Position numbers and translations under genes: made by a program. A stretch of DNA of 64,000 nt from Lepidodermella squamata (taxonomy: Eukaryota; Gastrotricha): assembly GCA_047495785.1 (NCBI GenBank), contig JBLDXI010000066.1, positions 1 through 64,000 on the forward strand, in the 5' to 3' direction. Positions 54,451-64,000 of this stretch are shown in pieces; the first letter of the stretch is position 1, and each line of letters begins with the position of its first letter. Below the pieces are notes generated by a model. That model had not been told where the DNA came from. It was given only the letters and a program-made list of their open reading frames with translations, and ran no database searches.

Positions 54451-55538
54451 TGATTTTACATCAATTTTGGGACACGAGAGACGAGTCCTGTGTCAAGTGT
54501 GGCGCACATTTGGATCGAATTGAAATTAAAAAAAAGAATAAAGAAATGTGGAGTAATCAAACTTGAAACAATCATAATTCTGAAAATTCAAAAGAAAATT
54601 TATTAAATAAATCATTCACAGGAATAAATTATGCGAAAACGAATTTTTCCATCAGAATATTGCGCTCAATCTAGCTACAGCTGGAGTTAGAGGATGCAAT
54701 TTTTTTCAAGCGAAAATCAGGATTTTTCTCTAAAATTACCGTATGCCGCAGGCCTCGAGTCATTTCTGGTAATAAATTCGCGTTGTCACTTCTTGAATAC
54801 AATTAGTAACTCAACTCCATAGAACTCGATGGTGAAATGGCAGAAGCTTGACAGCCATTGTTTCAATACTATCTTTTGTACATTTTGTCGCCGCGTGACG
54901 TATCACTATGCCGGCGTAGCTATAACGCGTCAAGGTGGAATTGTCATGATATCAATTCTAATGCTGGTCGTGGGGTTATTATACGGCAGCACTATTAAAT
55001 GGGTACCTGCTTAACTTCGCATTAAACAAGAATTTTTTATTCTTTTTAATTTCCTAGAAAAATCTTAATACCCAGCCATCTTTCTTTCATGCCAGGGAAA
55101 AATTCAATTTTTTCGAAATTTGTCAATTCTAGAGTGTAAAAACACTTTTAAATGAGCAGTTACACTCCGGCAGCGAGACAATTGAGCAGTGTCAAATCAG
55201 CAGTTATTCGATTTAATCTTCCTTAAGATGTTTTCCATTTTATTTTAATATCATTGAAATTTCAACTGCGAAATTTCAGAAGAGACTTTTCAAAAAATTA
55301 AGCTGGGAATTTATGCATATCAAGCACTGATCAAAAATGTCCCCATCCATGATTACAAAGATTTTTAATCGAAATGGCTAAATTGCGAGATCGCCTCGCT
55401 GAAATTAAAATCAATTTTTATTTAATTATTTGACTTTAATATTAAATTAGCTGAAAATTCGAGAAGCCGTGACGAATTTTTTTTTATTTTTCTTTCCTTC
55501 CAGGCAGTTTATTTTTTTTGAAATTCGAAATTTAAAAA
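54451..55538. other. Non-coding stretch
   Basis: The beginning matches the upstream flank of the hevein-like gene. The rest shows no supported gene. Confidence 0.45.
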
Positions 55539-56984
55539 ATGCTTCGCATATTTGTTTCGACAATGGTTATCTCATCAGCAGCCCAAGTCTTGGGCCAAGA
55601 CTGGCCTAAACTCGACTCGCTCCTGTTTTACACGCCCATCAACGGCATCAACTGGATCGGCGATCTGCGATGCGACCTGATGCCGCTGCGCAAGGGCTCG
55701 CCTAGCTACGTCGAAGGGCCGTGGAACGACCCTCGAACGGCCGTGTCGCCGAACAGCGATCTCGACCCAACCGCCATCGCCATGGACTATCAGTACCTGC
55801 CGCTGAAGACTGGCTTCACAGTTTCGATGTGGTTCAAACTGTCAACCGGCCAGCCAACGAGTTGTTTATTCTCGTTTTCGCTCGGCCAGGAGTACGTTTA
55901 TTTTACGGTGGAAACCAATGGAACGGTATCGGGCCAAGCTGTGAACACAGTGACTAAGGTATTTACGATTTTTTCATTTCAAAAATAATTTTTTCCAATC
56001 CTTATTGGCCTTAATTCTGGGACAGTGTTCGAAAGTGACCTCAAATCATCAAAGAAAGAAATTGTGAGCTGTTTTTGACCCAGATTAGAACGTGACCTAG
56101 AAAGGATGACCCGCTAAATTTTATGATTGATTCAGTGCGCCATGCGTGCATGTGACCCAGTTTATAACCATTGCTACTATGGCCTAAATATTGATGTTTA
56201 TCAGTCCCGAAACCAGTACAAAAATTGATAAACATGACGCTAGAAATATCACGTAAATGGAATTTTAAACTTTGACCTAGGATAACCGAGAACTTTTTGT
56301 CTTGGCTACGGCTGAGAAATCATAGCGGAATCATAAAGAAATTCAGTTTTAAATTTAAAAAAATTAGATAAAAATTAGAAAAAATAAAAAATTCTGAAAA
56401 ATCAGAAGTTTTTTTAATTTTTAATGTAAATAACATTATAAATTTTAAAAATTAAAAATTAAAAATTATTTCCATTTAAAATTTCAAAGAAGAAACATCT
56501 AATTTTTTAAAATTTCAAATTATTTTTTGCTAAATTTTTCCAGGCGAATCGGGTATTGATCAGCAAGCAGAATGTTTTCCGCCTTAATACGTGGCAATTT
56601 ATTTCGGTGACCTACGATGCTAAAACGGACGCGATGACCTTCTACGACGACAGCGGTTCATCGTCATCAAACGGCGCTAAATTGCCGCTCGACGCAAGTG
56701 ACACGGACAAGAATAAAATCGTCTTCAACATCGGCCAGGCTGAGGTGCCAAACCAGCAGGGCTACCGCATGCGATCAACAGATTCAGTCGCCGCTGTTTC
56801 ACTGTACGACTCCGGCCTGAATGGCGCCGAAGTTGCGGCTGTTCATGCGGCGAGTCGAAAATCGCCGATTGCTTCGAAAAATTGCGATCGTAGTAAAGTC
56901 AAGAAAAACACGGCGACAAAAAGCGCATCCTCCTTAATTATTATCACTGCTTTCATGGCGATTCAGTTTATTATTTTTAAATGA
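55539..56984 (+). CDS. Secreted LamG/concanavalin A-like protein with a C-terminal anchor signal
   Basis: Two exons, 55539-55958 and 56544-56984, join in phase 0 to give 286 residues. An N-terminal signal peptide (to about AAQVLG) leads into a jelly-roll-type lectin region. FTVSMWFKLSTGQPTSCLFS near residue 90 and VFRLNTWQFISVTYDAKTD after the intron are the classic paired strands of LamG/pentraxin-like domains, and AAVSLYDSGLNGAEVAAVH is the usual ending. The C-terminus is hydrophobic (SLIIITAFMAIQFIIFK) after a small-residue stretch, suggesting a GPI anchor or single membrane segment at the cell surface. Such domains bind glycans or other surface ligands; the target here is unknown. The gene is noticeably richer in G+C than its surroundings. 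Confidence 0.78.
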
Positions 56985-57743
56985 TGTTTATTCTTGTGCC
57001 GTTCAGCGGTACAATGTTGTCCACACCTTTTCCTCAAAGGCAAAAATCGGGGGAATTAAGAAAAATTACCCACCTGTGTATCGATTTCGATTTTCGATTA
57101 TCGATCAGTGATTTTTTGAAACGATATTTTTTCCATCAGCCTTAATTTTCTGTGAATTTTCGCTTAACCTTTGTGTTATACAATTTGAAATTAGATAAGG
57201 TCGGACAACATTGTACTCGAGTATGGAAAAAATTGGAAAGTAATAAAATTCCCGATTTTAATATTGAATGTTTGAAGTGGAATCAAATTGAATTTTTCGC
57301 TGCCAGATTGTCATTGCCCATTTTCGGAAATGTCAAATTACCTGCAATCATCGTGTCACTTGGTCATTTTCGTAACAGCGAAATAATTACCTGACCTGAC
57401 CTATTCCGCCGCGTAGAAAACCAAGGAATCCAGTACAAATACCACGGCTAAATCACGTGTAATTGCAATTGCGCGGACAGATGAGTCGCGTGTATTAATT
57501 TCCCTAGACAGTTCTTGAAAGTAACTTTTCTAAAGTTATGCATAGAATTGCCGTCACGTGATGGCCAAGGCGGTTAAATCAGCGAATTAAAGACGTAATT
57601 TTTCGATAAATTGGCTTCACGTATTTTACGATGTTTCAGCCAGAATTGAATTAAATTTTTAACAAACCACGCTTTCGAAATTTCAAATAATGTTTATTTA
57701 TAACTTTTAAGACGACTGAAAGATGGGGACATGTAATTTATGT
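56985..57743. other. Non-coding stretch
   Basis: No supported gene. An ATCGATTTCGATTTTCGATTATCGAT-like run lies at 57080-57105. Confidence 0.45.
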
Positions 57744-58040
57744 CGGGTCCTCCTTTCAGCGGAACTAAATTTACAGTGAGCGGAACCTAATTTTAGACTT
57801 TTCTAGTGGCCTGAAATCGCTTTTCGGATATTTATTGCAGGTCAAGATTGGCCACAATAATTCTAGAAAATAAACCAGTGAATTCCGCGCAACATTCTCT
57901 ATCAGACGGAGTGTTCAATTCAGAATTCATGCTTCGTAGAAATATTCAAAAAATGACTCTTGGCATATTTCGACTTTGGTTCCGCTACAGCAAATTAGGT
58001 TCCGCTCACCGTAAATTTAATTCCGCTAAAAGATATTCCG
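57744..58040. mobile_element. MITE-like element with CTTTCAGCGGAAC ends
   Basis: CAGCGGAACTAAATTTACAG near 57756 is inverted near 58031. Both arms also contain GAGCGGAACCTAATTT. It is related to the element at 62025-62268. The exact ends are uncertain. Confidence 0.6.
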
Positions 58041-58069
58041 ATTTATGGGGTCTCTATGGGTGGATGTCT

Positions 58070-58750
58070 TCTTTTTTTCACATTCCTTATCCTTGTTTTG
58101 AACGGACGCGTGGCAGGCAGACTTTTCGCCAGTCTACGGCCGTGCGCTGTTGCAACGTGCCCCAGTTATTATCAAGATGTTCGGCACCCCAACTACGGTG
58201 CAGGGTTGATATTTAATTGTGCCTTATATTGGCCTAATTATTTTATTATATAACGCTCATTTTAGGCGGCTGCACCGTTATATTTATTTAGACAATTAGC
58301 CGTCGGGAAGGCGGTTCTGTTATACCTCAACTAACCTTACCTGTTTTTTGCGTTCGAAACGATTTTTTGCATATGGATTGAAGTGAGATTTTTTAATTTG
58401 TATCGATTCTTGCATGGCAAAGCGGAAGTATATAAGTAGCGACGAAATAAAAAATGATTGAAAAAAGGCTAATTTTTAATAACAAAATGTTAGCATTTAA
58501 TTTAAAAAATTTCAAATAATGTTTTACCAGATGATGAGCTTTTACGATGACACTGACAGTGGCGCCAATTTCCTAATCTTAGCTTTAAACTGACGCGTGA
58601 CCGAATTTTTTCCGGTCTCTTAATCGGCCGCGCGTGCTATCACACTTGGCCTAGTGATTATAAGGTGTTCCGCATCCATGCTATGGTGCATAAGGTCAAA
58701 TTTAATTATTCCTTTATGGTGCGATTTTTCTCATAGCACTCACTAGGCGA
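58070..58750 (+). repeat. Two diverged tandem copies, possible small coding exons
   Basis: About 58105-58225 and 58588-58712 align over their length (GACGCGTG, GGCCG(T/C)GCG, CCNAGTNATTAT, TTTAATTNT). The first copy is open for a short Cys-containing peptide (RPCAVATCPSYYQDVRHP). The second is open in the matching frame but differs in most residues. Function unknown. Confidence 0.35.
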
Positions 58751-59584
58751 CTGGACCCTTCGATTTCATTACAAAAATAATAGCTGCCGAGATGGCGGGT
58801 ATTATTTGATCGCCAATTGTCTACTTTTATTCCAAAGGTTGCGTATATTTTTGAGTAATTATGCGGAATATTTTACCAATTTTCTTTTATGAAATTAGCC
58901 ATAACACCGACTTCTCCTTGAACTATTCTGGATAATTCTTCATACTTGAATTCAAGCCATCAAAATTTAACTGAGCAAAAATCTGTATTTTTTTTTATTT
59001 TTACGTAATTTAAAAAAAAATTGAAATTAAAATTGAAAAAGTAGTATAACATCAGCGCGGAACTTGCAAAAACAATGATAATACTGTTAACAAAAATTCG
59101 GGAACTAAAAATAAATTTTAATAATTTTATTAGCTCCAATTGACGTGCGTGACTTCTGTGAATTTCAAAAGGCGTGGACAATGGGCAATGGTCCGGAATA
59201 ACTCGACACGCTTCGATAAACCGGCACGGCTATTTTTAGCTTTTTTTCTGACTCGTGACAGTGTTTTTATTCCTATTTTTAGCGCGAACGGTGTCTTGAA
59301 ATTGGTGCAATTGTTTTTCAAAATATTTGCTCTCTAAAATCTGCGATGATTTGCGCTGCGCATAGGTGAAGGTACGGTGATTTCGAAAACCAACAGCAGT
59401 CACTGTGTCACACATGGCATCAAAACAAGAACGTCAATGAAAATGCGTGTACTGGATTTACTGTCTCTAATGCTATTACCAACTCATTAAAAATCTCTTT
59501 AGCTCCCTTTTTACATGATATTGCAGTCGATATTACAAATTTTCTAACAACTTTAATCGACCTTTGTTGCTGTTTTATTCCTTC
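58751..59584. other. Non-coding stretch upstream of the F-box gene
   Basis: No supported gene; it includes the promoter region of the F-box gene. Confidence 0.4.
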
Positions 59585-61800
59585 ATGGTTTCGACGCGGT
59601 TCAGCCTGCGGTCTCTTGATCGCTGTTCGCCAGATCCTGATATCGATTTATTCGCATCGCTGCCTCGCGAAGTTTTACTCAACATTTTTCTACTACTCGA
59701 CCCGCATGATCTCTTCATCGGCTGTGCACGAGTGTGTAAAAGGTAATAGTTATTTCACAAATAATAATAGATTTGGGTCAAATGGCAATCGAGTGACCTT
59801 TTTGTCATTTTATTGCAGCTTTTAAGCGCGAAAACAAGCTTGGTAATAAAAGTTCTGGCTTTGTGTCCTGTATATCTGGTGCACCATGTTATATTATTTT
59901 ATTTATTTCAATTCTCATCACTGCTGTTATTTATCGAAATTGCGAGAATAGATTTTTGTCTAATAATTATGAATCAAAATCTGAATTTTCAGAAATAAAA
60001 ATTTATTACAGGTTAAATCGCGGTTTTATCGGAATATTTATAGAATTTTATAGAATTTAACAAATTTGTTCTTTATTCCCTACCCAATTAAGATTTGTTG
60101 ATTTTTTACTTGGTTGTTTGTTTCTTGGTCATTATTTGGCTATTCATTGTCTGCGAAATGAGTACAAACAAGCTTGTTTTGATTCAATCTCAAAATAACT
60201 CAGACAAAATATGTGGTTCTTATTTGCGGTCTTTCATCGGACATTTATGTCCTCTCTTATCGTCGCGTTATTTCATCCGTCAACCTGTTACATATATGTA
60301 TGAGTAAGCAATAATATTTACTTGAAACCAAGTTTTACTGATTTTTTTAAATAAGTTTAAAAGAAATTCCCATGTCGATATTCAATCGATATTGTAGCTG
60401 CGGATGGAATCAGATCAAAGGAATTTTCTAGTTTCCAATCACAAAACTGACCAAAATAGGACAAATTTTGATATTTTGTTTTGATAGCGATGCTTCAATC
60501 CGACTCAGGAAGTTGGTAGCTGAGAGTGTCTAGAATTTCAATGAAGGACGATTAAACAATTTTGCGTATTTATCTTCAAAATTTTATGCCTATATAGACC
60601 TTTTTTTAGTTCAAGTTTAACCTTTTAAGGTGGGAAATTCCTGGAAGTTGAAAAATGGAATAACATGTTTTTCCCTTGATTTTATTGTGAAACCGAATAA
60701 CGGTATGGAATGTAGAATCGTGCCGTGTAATTTGATGACGTAGTTAACGGTTTAAGGTGCCCCACCTCAACATTTTTCTGATTTAATCAAGATTTTTGAA
60801 AATTTTTGAATAATAAGGAACTCTTTTGTTAGTTGTGGGGAAATTTCATCTAAAACCCCGACGATGTTGATAGAAATTTTGAAAAATCAATTTCCACAAT
60901 TTGGCAACATTTTTCAAGGTGGAATTTTTTCTTAATATTTTTAGGCATTTCTTTCATGACACCCAAACGAGTTCGGATTGTGCGCATGAGGGAATGTGAA
61001 GCCGAAATAATTTGAATGTATTGACGGAAAATCTCAGAAATTATTTCAGTCAGGTTTTGAAAATATACCGTAAATTCTCAAACCTTTGAACTGCTTTCGA
61101 ATTGCGAATTTCTTAATTAAATTTAAAATCTGAATTTTCTCTCAAATTTAGATGGCACAATTTCCTCTCATCCGGCTTTTTCTTCGAAGCATTTCTACGC
61201 CACGAATTCGACAACGATTGCATCAACGACCTGCTGCTAAACTCATCCGTGATAAACCCGATCTCAGCCTTAAAATCCGTCTTCCAAAGCTGCTCAATTT
61301 TCAAACCACGTGGCTTCTCACTCTCCACAAAAGAATCTCACCGCTGCGAAATCGACCTTAATTTATTCAACCGGCTGTCCGTCGATCAAGTCGTCGCATT
61401 GCTGCCGCGCGGTTTCGAGCTGAAATTAGCACGCTTTGGCTACGTCTTCGCCAGAGATGACGAAGCATCGCACTGGTGGCTAATTGATCTCAACAAAATG
61501 GCCGGAAATCTAGGTCACGAGGTTTTTCGCTGGCTGAAAATGCCAATTATCGCCGACGGCCTGCAAGAGTACGACTATGACCTAGTTTGGCCGCACGTCG
61601 CGTTTTATGACGCCGCCCTCAAGCTTATTCGGGTCGATTACCATGAAGAGTACGAATTTCCAACACGGTTTCTCGTCGATCGGAATGTGCCGGAGGAGGC
61701 GAGCTTCATGGCTATCGGGCCGTGCGATGAGTTCAGCCTCAAAGTCGTGTTGCCTAGTCGGTTGACTTTTTTCAAAGATGATTCGCCAATTGTGATCTGA
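59585..61800 (+). CDS. F-box protein with an unrecognised C-terminal domain
   Basis: Exons 59585-59742 and 61152-61800 join in phase (the split Arg codon gives VCKRWHNFL), producing a protein of about 268 residues. The start is the first ATG (MVSTRFSLRSL). The F-box spans roughly residues 20-60: LFASLPREVLLNIFLLLDPH, then CARVCKRWHNF. F-box proteins link substrates to Skp1-cullin ubiquitin ligases. The C-terminal two thirds (WWLIDLNKMAGNLGHEVF, LVWPHVAFYDAALKLI) are presumably the substrate-recognition part. Their W..IDL...G pattern is loosely like the F-box-associated (FBA) domain, but I am not sure. The single intron is 1409 bases, long for this window. Confidence 0.8.
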
Positions 61801-62024
61801 AAATTTTGCACAATAAAACTGTTGATTTTGCTAAAATATATCAGATTTTTTTTTCCAACAGAAATTGAGATTAAAAATGTCATGGCTCTATAATTTTTCC
61901 AGGAAAGAAAACAGAATAATCCTAAGCGGAAGAAGAGAACGTGGAAACAGTTAGACGATGAGCTCAATGTCGTAGTTCTTAGCTGTCAGTATTGGGGCAC
62001 CTTAATAAAAATTAATTTTCAGAA
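61801..62024. other. 3' flank of the F-box gene
   Basis: An AATAAA poly(A) signal lies at 61813-61818, shortly after the stop codon. Nothing else is supported. Confidence 0.45.
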
Positions 62025-62268
62025 TATCTTATAGCGGAACCAAATTTTGGATTTAAGCCAAAGGTCACTTTTCGAATTTCTCTACGAAACTAAAGCAATG
62101 TATGAATTTAATAGTGAAGAATGCGTCTCATACAGAATTCTACGCTGAATTTAAAGATGATTTATTTTAAATTATGAAGATCAATCATAACTTCCTTAAA
62201 AGTTACGAAAAATGGTTCTTACGCCCATTGAAAATTCCGAAATTTGGTTCCGCTGAAAGTAAGACCCA
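62025..62268. mobile_element. MITE-like element related to 57744-58040
   Basis: Left end AGCGGAACCAAATTTTGGA and right end CCGAAATTTGGTTCCGCTGAAAG are inverted copies. The shared core GCGGAACC links it to the element near 57.7 kb. Confidence 0.6.
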
Positions 62269-63904
62269 TTAATTTTTTTGAAAAATTGCAAACAATATTC
62301 AAGAGTCGAATAAAGATAGAGAGATAGTGAGAAGATTTTCTTGCAAGTTTACGGATAGAAATAACGAGAACATAGGCTTCGGAGCTTTGGAGGTCTTCGT
62401 GCGAATTTAGAGCGGCCGAGGCGACATTCTATACGAGCTTATTAATTCTATAGCAGCCTATATAGCAGCCTATTACAGACAAAAAAATAAAAATAATGAG
62501 CGGATAAAATTGGCGGCTACATGTGTAACACTGTTAAAGCCAACATTTTTAAGCATCTACAAATAATTAAAAAATATATGAAAATTTGAAAGCGAAATAT
62601 GAATTACTGCGTTTTAGACGAGTGTTAGAATTAGGCCACGAAAATATAGGTCCAGACGTTAGGTCCAGACCATAGATAAATAAATATGGCATCTATTTAT
62701 CTATAGTCCCGACTCCAGACTGCAACCAATTTCGTTCTATTTTCTATTTTTAGAAGATTTTGGCCGTTGGACGCAATTTTCGTCGCACCCACGTGATCAG
62801 ATTAGCAACGCAGGCTTGAAAGCAGTCACGTGCAGTGGCTGCTAAGAACTCGAATATTTCATTTATGTGGAAATGCGCCATCTGATCGAGAGAACAAAAA
62901 GTCGGAGCTCGCAACTATTAGACCATCAATATGTTTTCAAAAGAAGATGCAACCAAGTTTTTCCGCTTGTCATCATGCTTTGAGATGCTTCGGTTGCAAT
63001 TTAAAGACTCGGCTCGAACCGGCGGGCCGGGCCGCCATAATCAAAACGAGGCCTGGGTTAGCCCGGTTTTGGCCGCGGTTAACCATTTAATCGCTATGTA
63101 TTGAAAAATTCGGAAAAATCGATCAAAATCGATAATCGATAATTTGGTTAACAGGAATAGAACAGAAAAAATAGATTAGAAATTCGGAATCGGCGCAACA
63201 TTTTACCTTAGCATCGACTTCCGTTATTCCAGGGTTCGAATTCCTTGAAAATCTAAGGAAATTCAACATTTTGTTAAATTGAACCGACCGAGAGAATATT
63301 CCATCTTTTATACGTGATTTAACCGAAGAAATACACAATTTAACCGAAGAAATACACAATTTAACGGAGAAAACCTGGAAAACCCCGATGGTAACTGATT
63401 CGGTAATTTTCGGTATTTTACCCGGTTTACCAAATTTCCGGTGATTTTTTTAATTTTTCTAAAAACTTTCTGGCCCTGAGATGTGACTTCGTCTCTCATT
63501 TTAGAGTTTCTGAACCCTTTTTCGTGTTTTTTTTTTGCTTGCGTTACTTTTCATGGGACACGCTGTTGTAATCACGTTTATTCAGGTAATACAATTTATC
63601 ATTTTTAAATATTTTTATTCAACAGTTTCTAGGGTAGTTTTTGGGCTGATTTCAAAGCCGAATCGATCTATAGTTTGTTCGGGCTAGTTCCAGGCGTTTC
63701 AGTTGCAGCCGTCGATTTCGGGCACGGCGTCGTCGATGGAGCTGTGTAGGCTGTGACTACGCCGCGGGTGAGAGAGCGAACCCGGAAAAATAGTGCATGG
63801 CTTCAAGTATCGACGAGAAATGATGAGTCTGATGAAGATAACATTGGCGGCTACATGTGTATGAAAAAAAATGAAAAAAGTTAGGTCGTGGCTAACAACA
63901 CCCC
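62269..63904. other. Non-coding stretch
   Basis: No supported gene. Noted: a short inverted pair around ATAGATAAATA near 62673-62705, an ATCGATAATCGAT run at 63128-63142, and a 19-base direct repeat (TTTAACCGAAGAAATACAC) near 63318-63357. Confidence 0.45.
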
Positions 63905-64000
63905 CCGTAGTGGGTGTCAATAAGTGACTATTTACACCCACTGGGTGTCAATAACTTGCTATTTACACCCAGTGGGTGTCTAATCCTTGCTATTTGCACC
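63905..64000 (+). repeat. Tandem repeat of ACACCCA(C/G)TGGGTGT palindromes at the window edge
   Basis: Units of about 40 bases (TGGGTGTCAATAA, then a CTATTTACACCCA-type end) repeat at least twice and continue past base 64000. Each junction forms a short palindrome such as ACACCCACTGGGTGT. Confidence 0.8.

Noticed and set aside
1-64000. Bacterial operon, prophage or complete viral genome
   Set aside because: Coding sequence is split by introns, intergenic DNA is long and AT-rich, and no prokaryotic or viral gene clusters are seen; the only virus-like matter is the decayed gypsy retrotransposon fragment.

Overview
This is eukaryotic, animal-type DNA. Genes are split by short GT-AG introns (mostly 43-100 bases, many with TTTCAG acceptors), products carry signal peptides, and C-type lectin, EGF-like, LamG-like, F-box and class C receptor families are present. 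Much of the window is transposon debris: LINE, Helitron, Ty3/gypsy, hAT, MULE and many inverted-repeat elements. The intron style and the lectin-rich, secreted-protein-rich content suggest an ecdysozoan, possibly a nematode. The species cannot be fixed from sequence alone. I see no bacterial or viral replicon.

1-10.4 kb is a giant inverted repeat: two nearly identical arms of about 5 kb (18-5017 and 5383-10389) around a 365-base spacer. Each arm carries a divergent class C (GABA-B-like) receptor gene and an unrecognised gene. The axis lies inside a LINE fragment. It may be a real palindrome or an assembly or amplification artefact.

10.4-18.5 kb holds two small unrecognised genes, a degenerate tRNA-like sequence, two MITE-like elements and a decayed Helitron lacking most of its helicase.

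18.6-30.4 kb (block A) and 42.9-54.5 kb (block B) are paralogous copies of one segment in the same order: a secreted Cys-rich/EGF gene, a two-domain C-type lectin gene, then on the opposite strand a gene with two hevein-like chitin-binding domains. In A the Cys-rich gene has one EGF exon and a nearly full-length LINE in an intron, the lectin has an extra decayed copy, and the hevein gene is intact. In B the EGF part has expanded to 13 exons through a 631-base, four-exon unit present three times, several inverted-repeat elements have inserted, and only a remnant of the hevein gene remains. If expressed, the encoded proteins would be secreted carbohydrate-binding and Cys-rich proteins, which suggests surface or immune roles; that is inference.

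30.9-42.4 kb, between the blocks, is mostly mobile DNA: an internally deleted LINE, a gypsy fragment split by a hAT-type element with a perfect 8-base target duplication, a MULE transposase remnant, a 5'-truncated LINE, and an uninterrupted four-exon hAT/KIAA1586-like transposase gene.

54-64 kb is quieter: a secreted LamG-like protein with a hydrophobic C-terminus (55.5-57.0 kb), an F-box protein (59.6-61.8 kb), two small related inverted-repeat elements, and a tandem repeat of short palindromes running off the right edge. Coordinates of split genes below are outer limits; exon limits are in the evidence.
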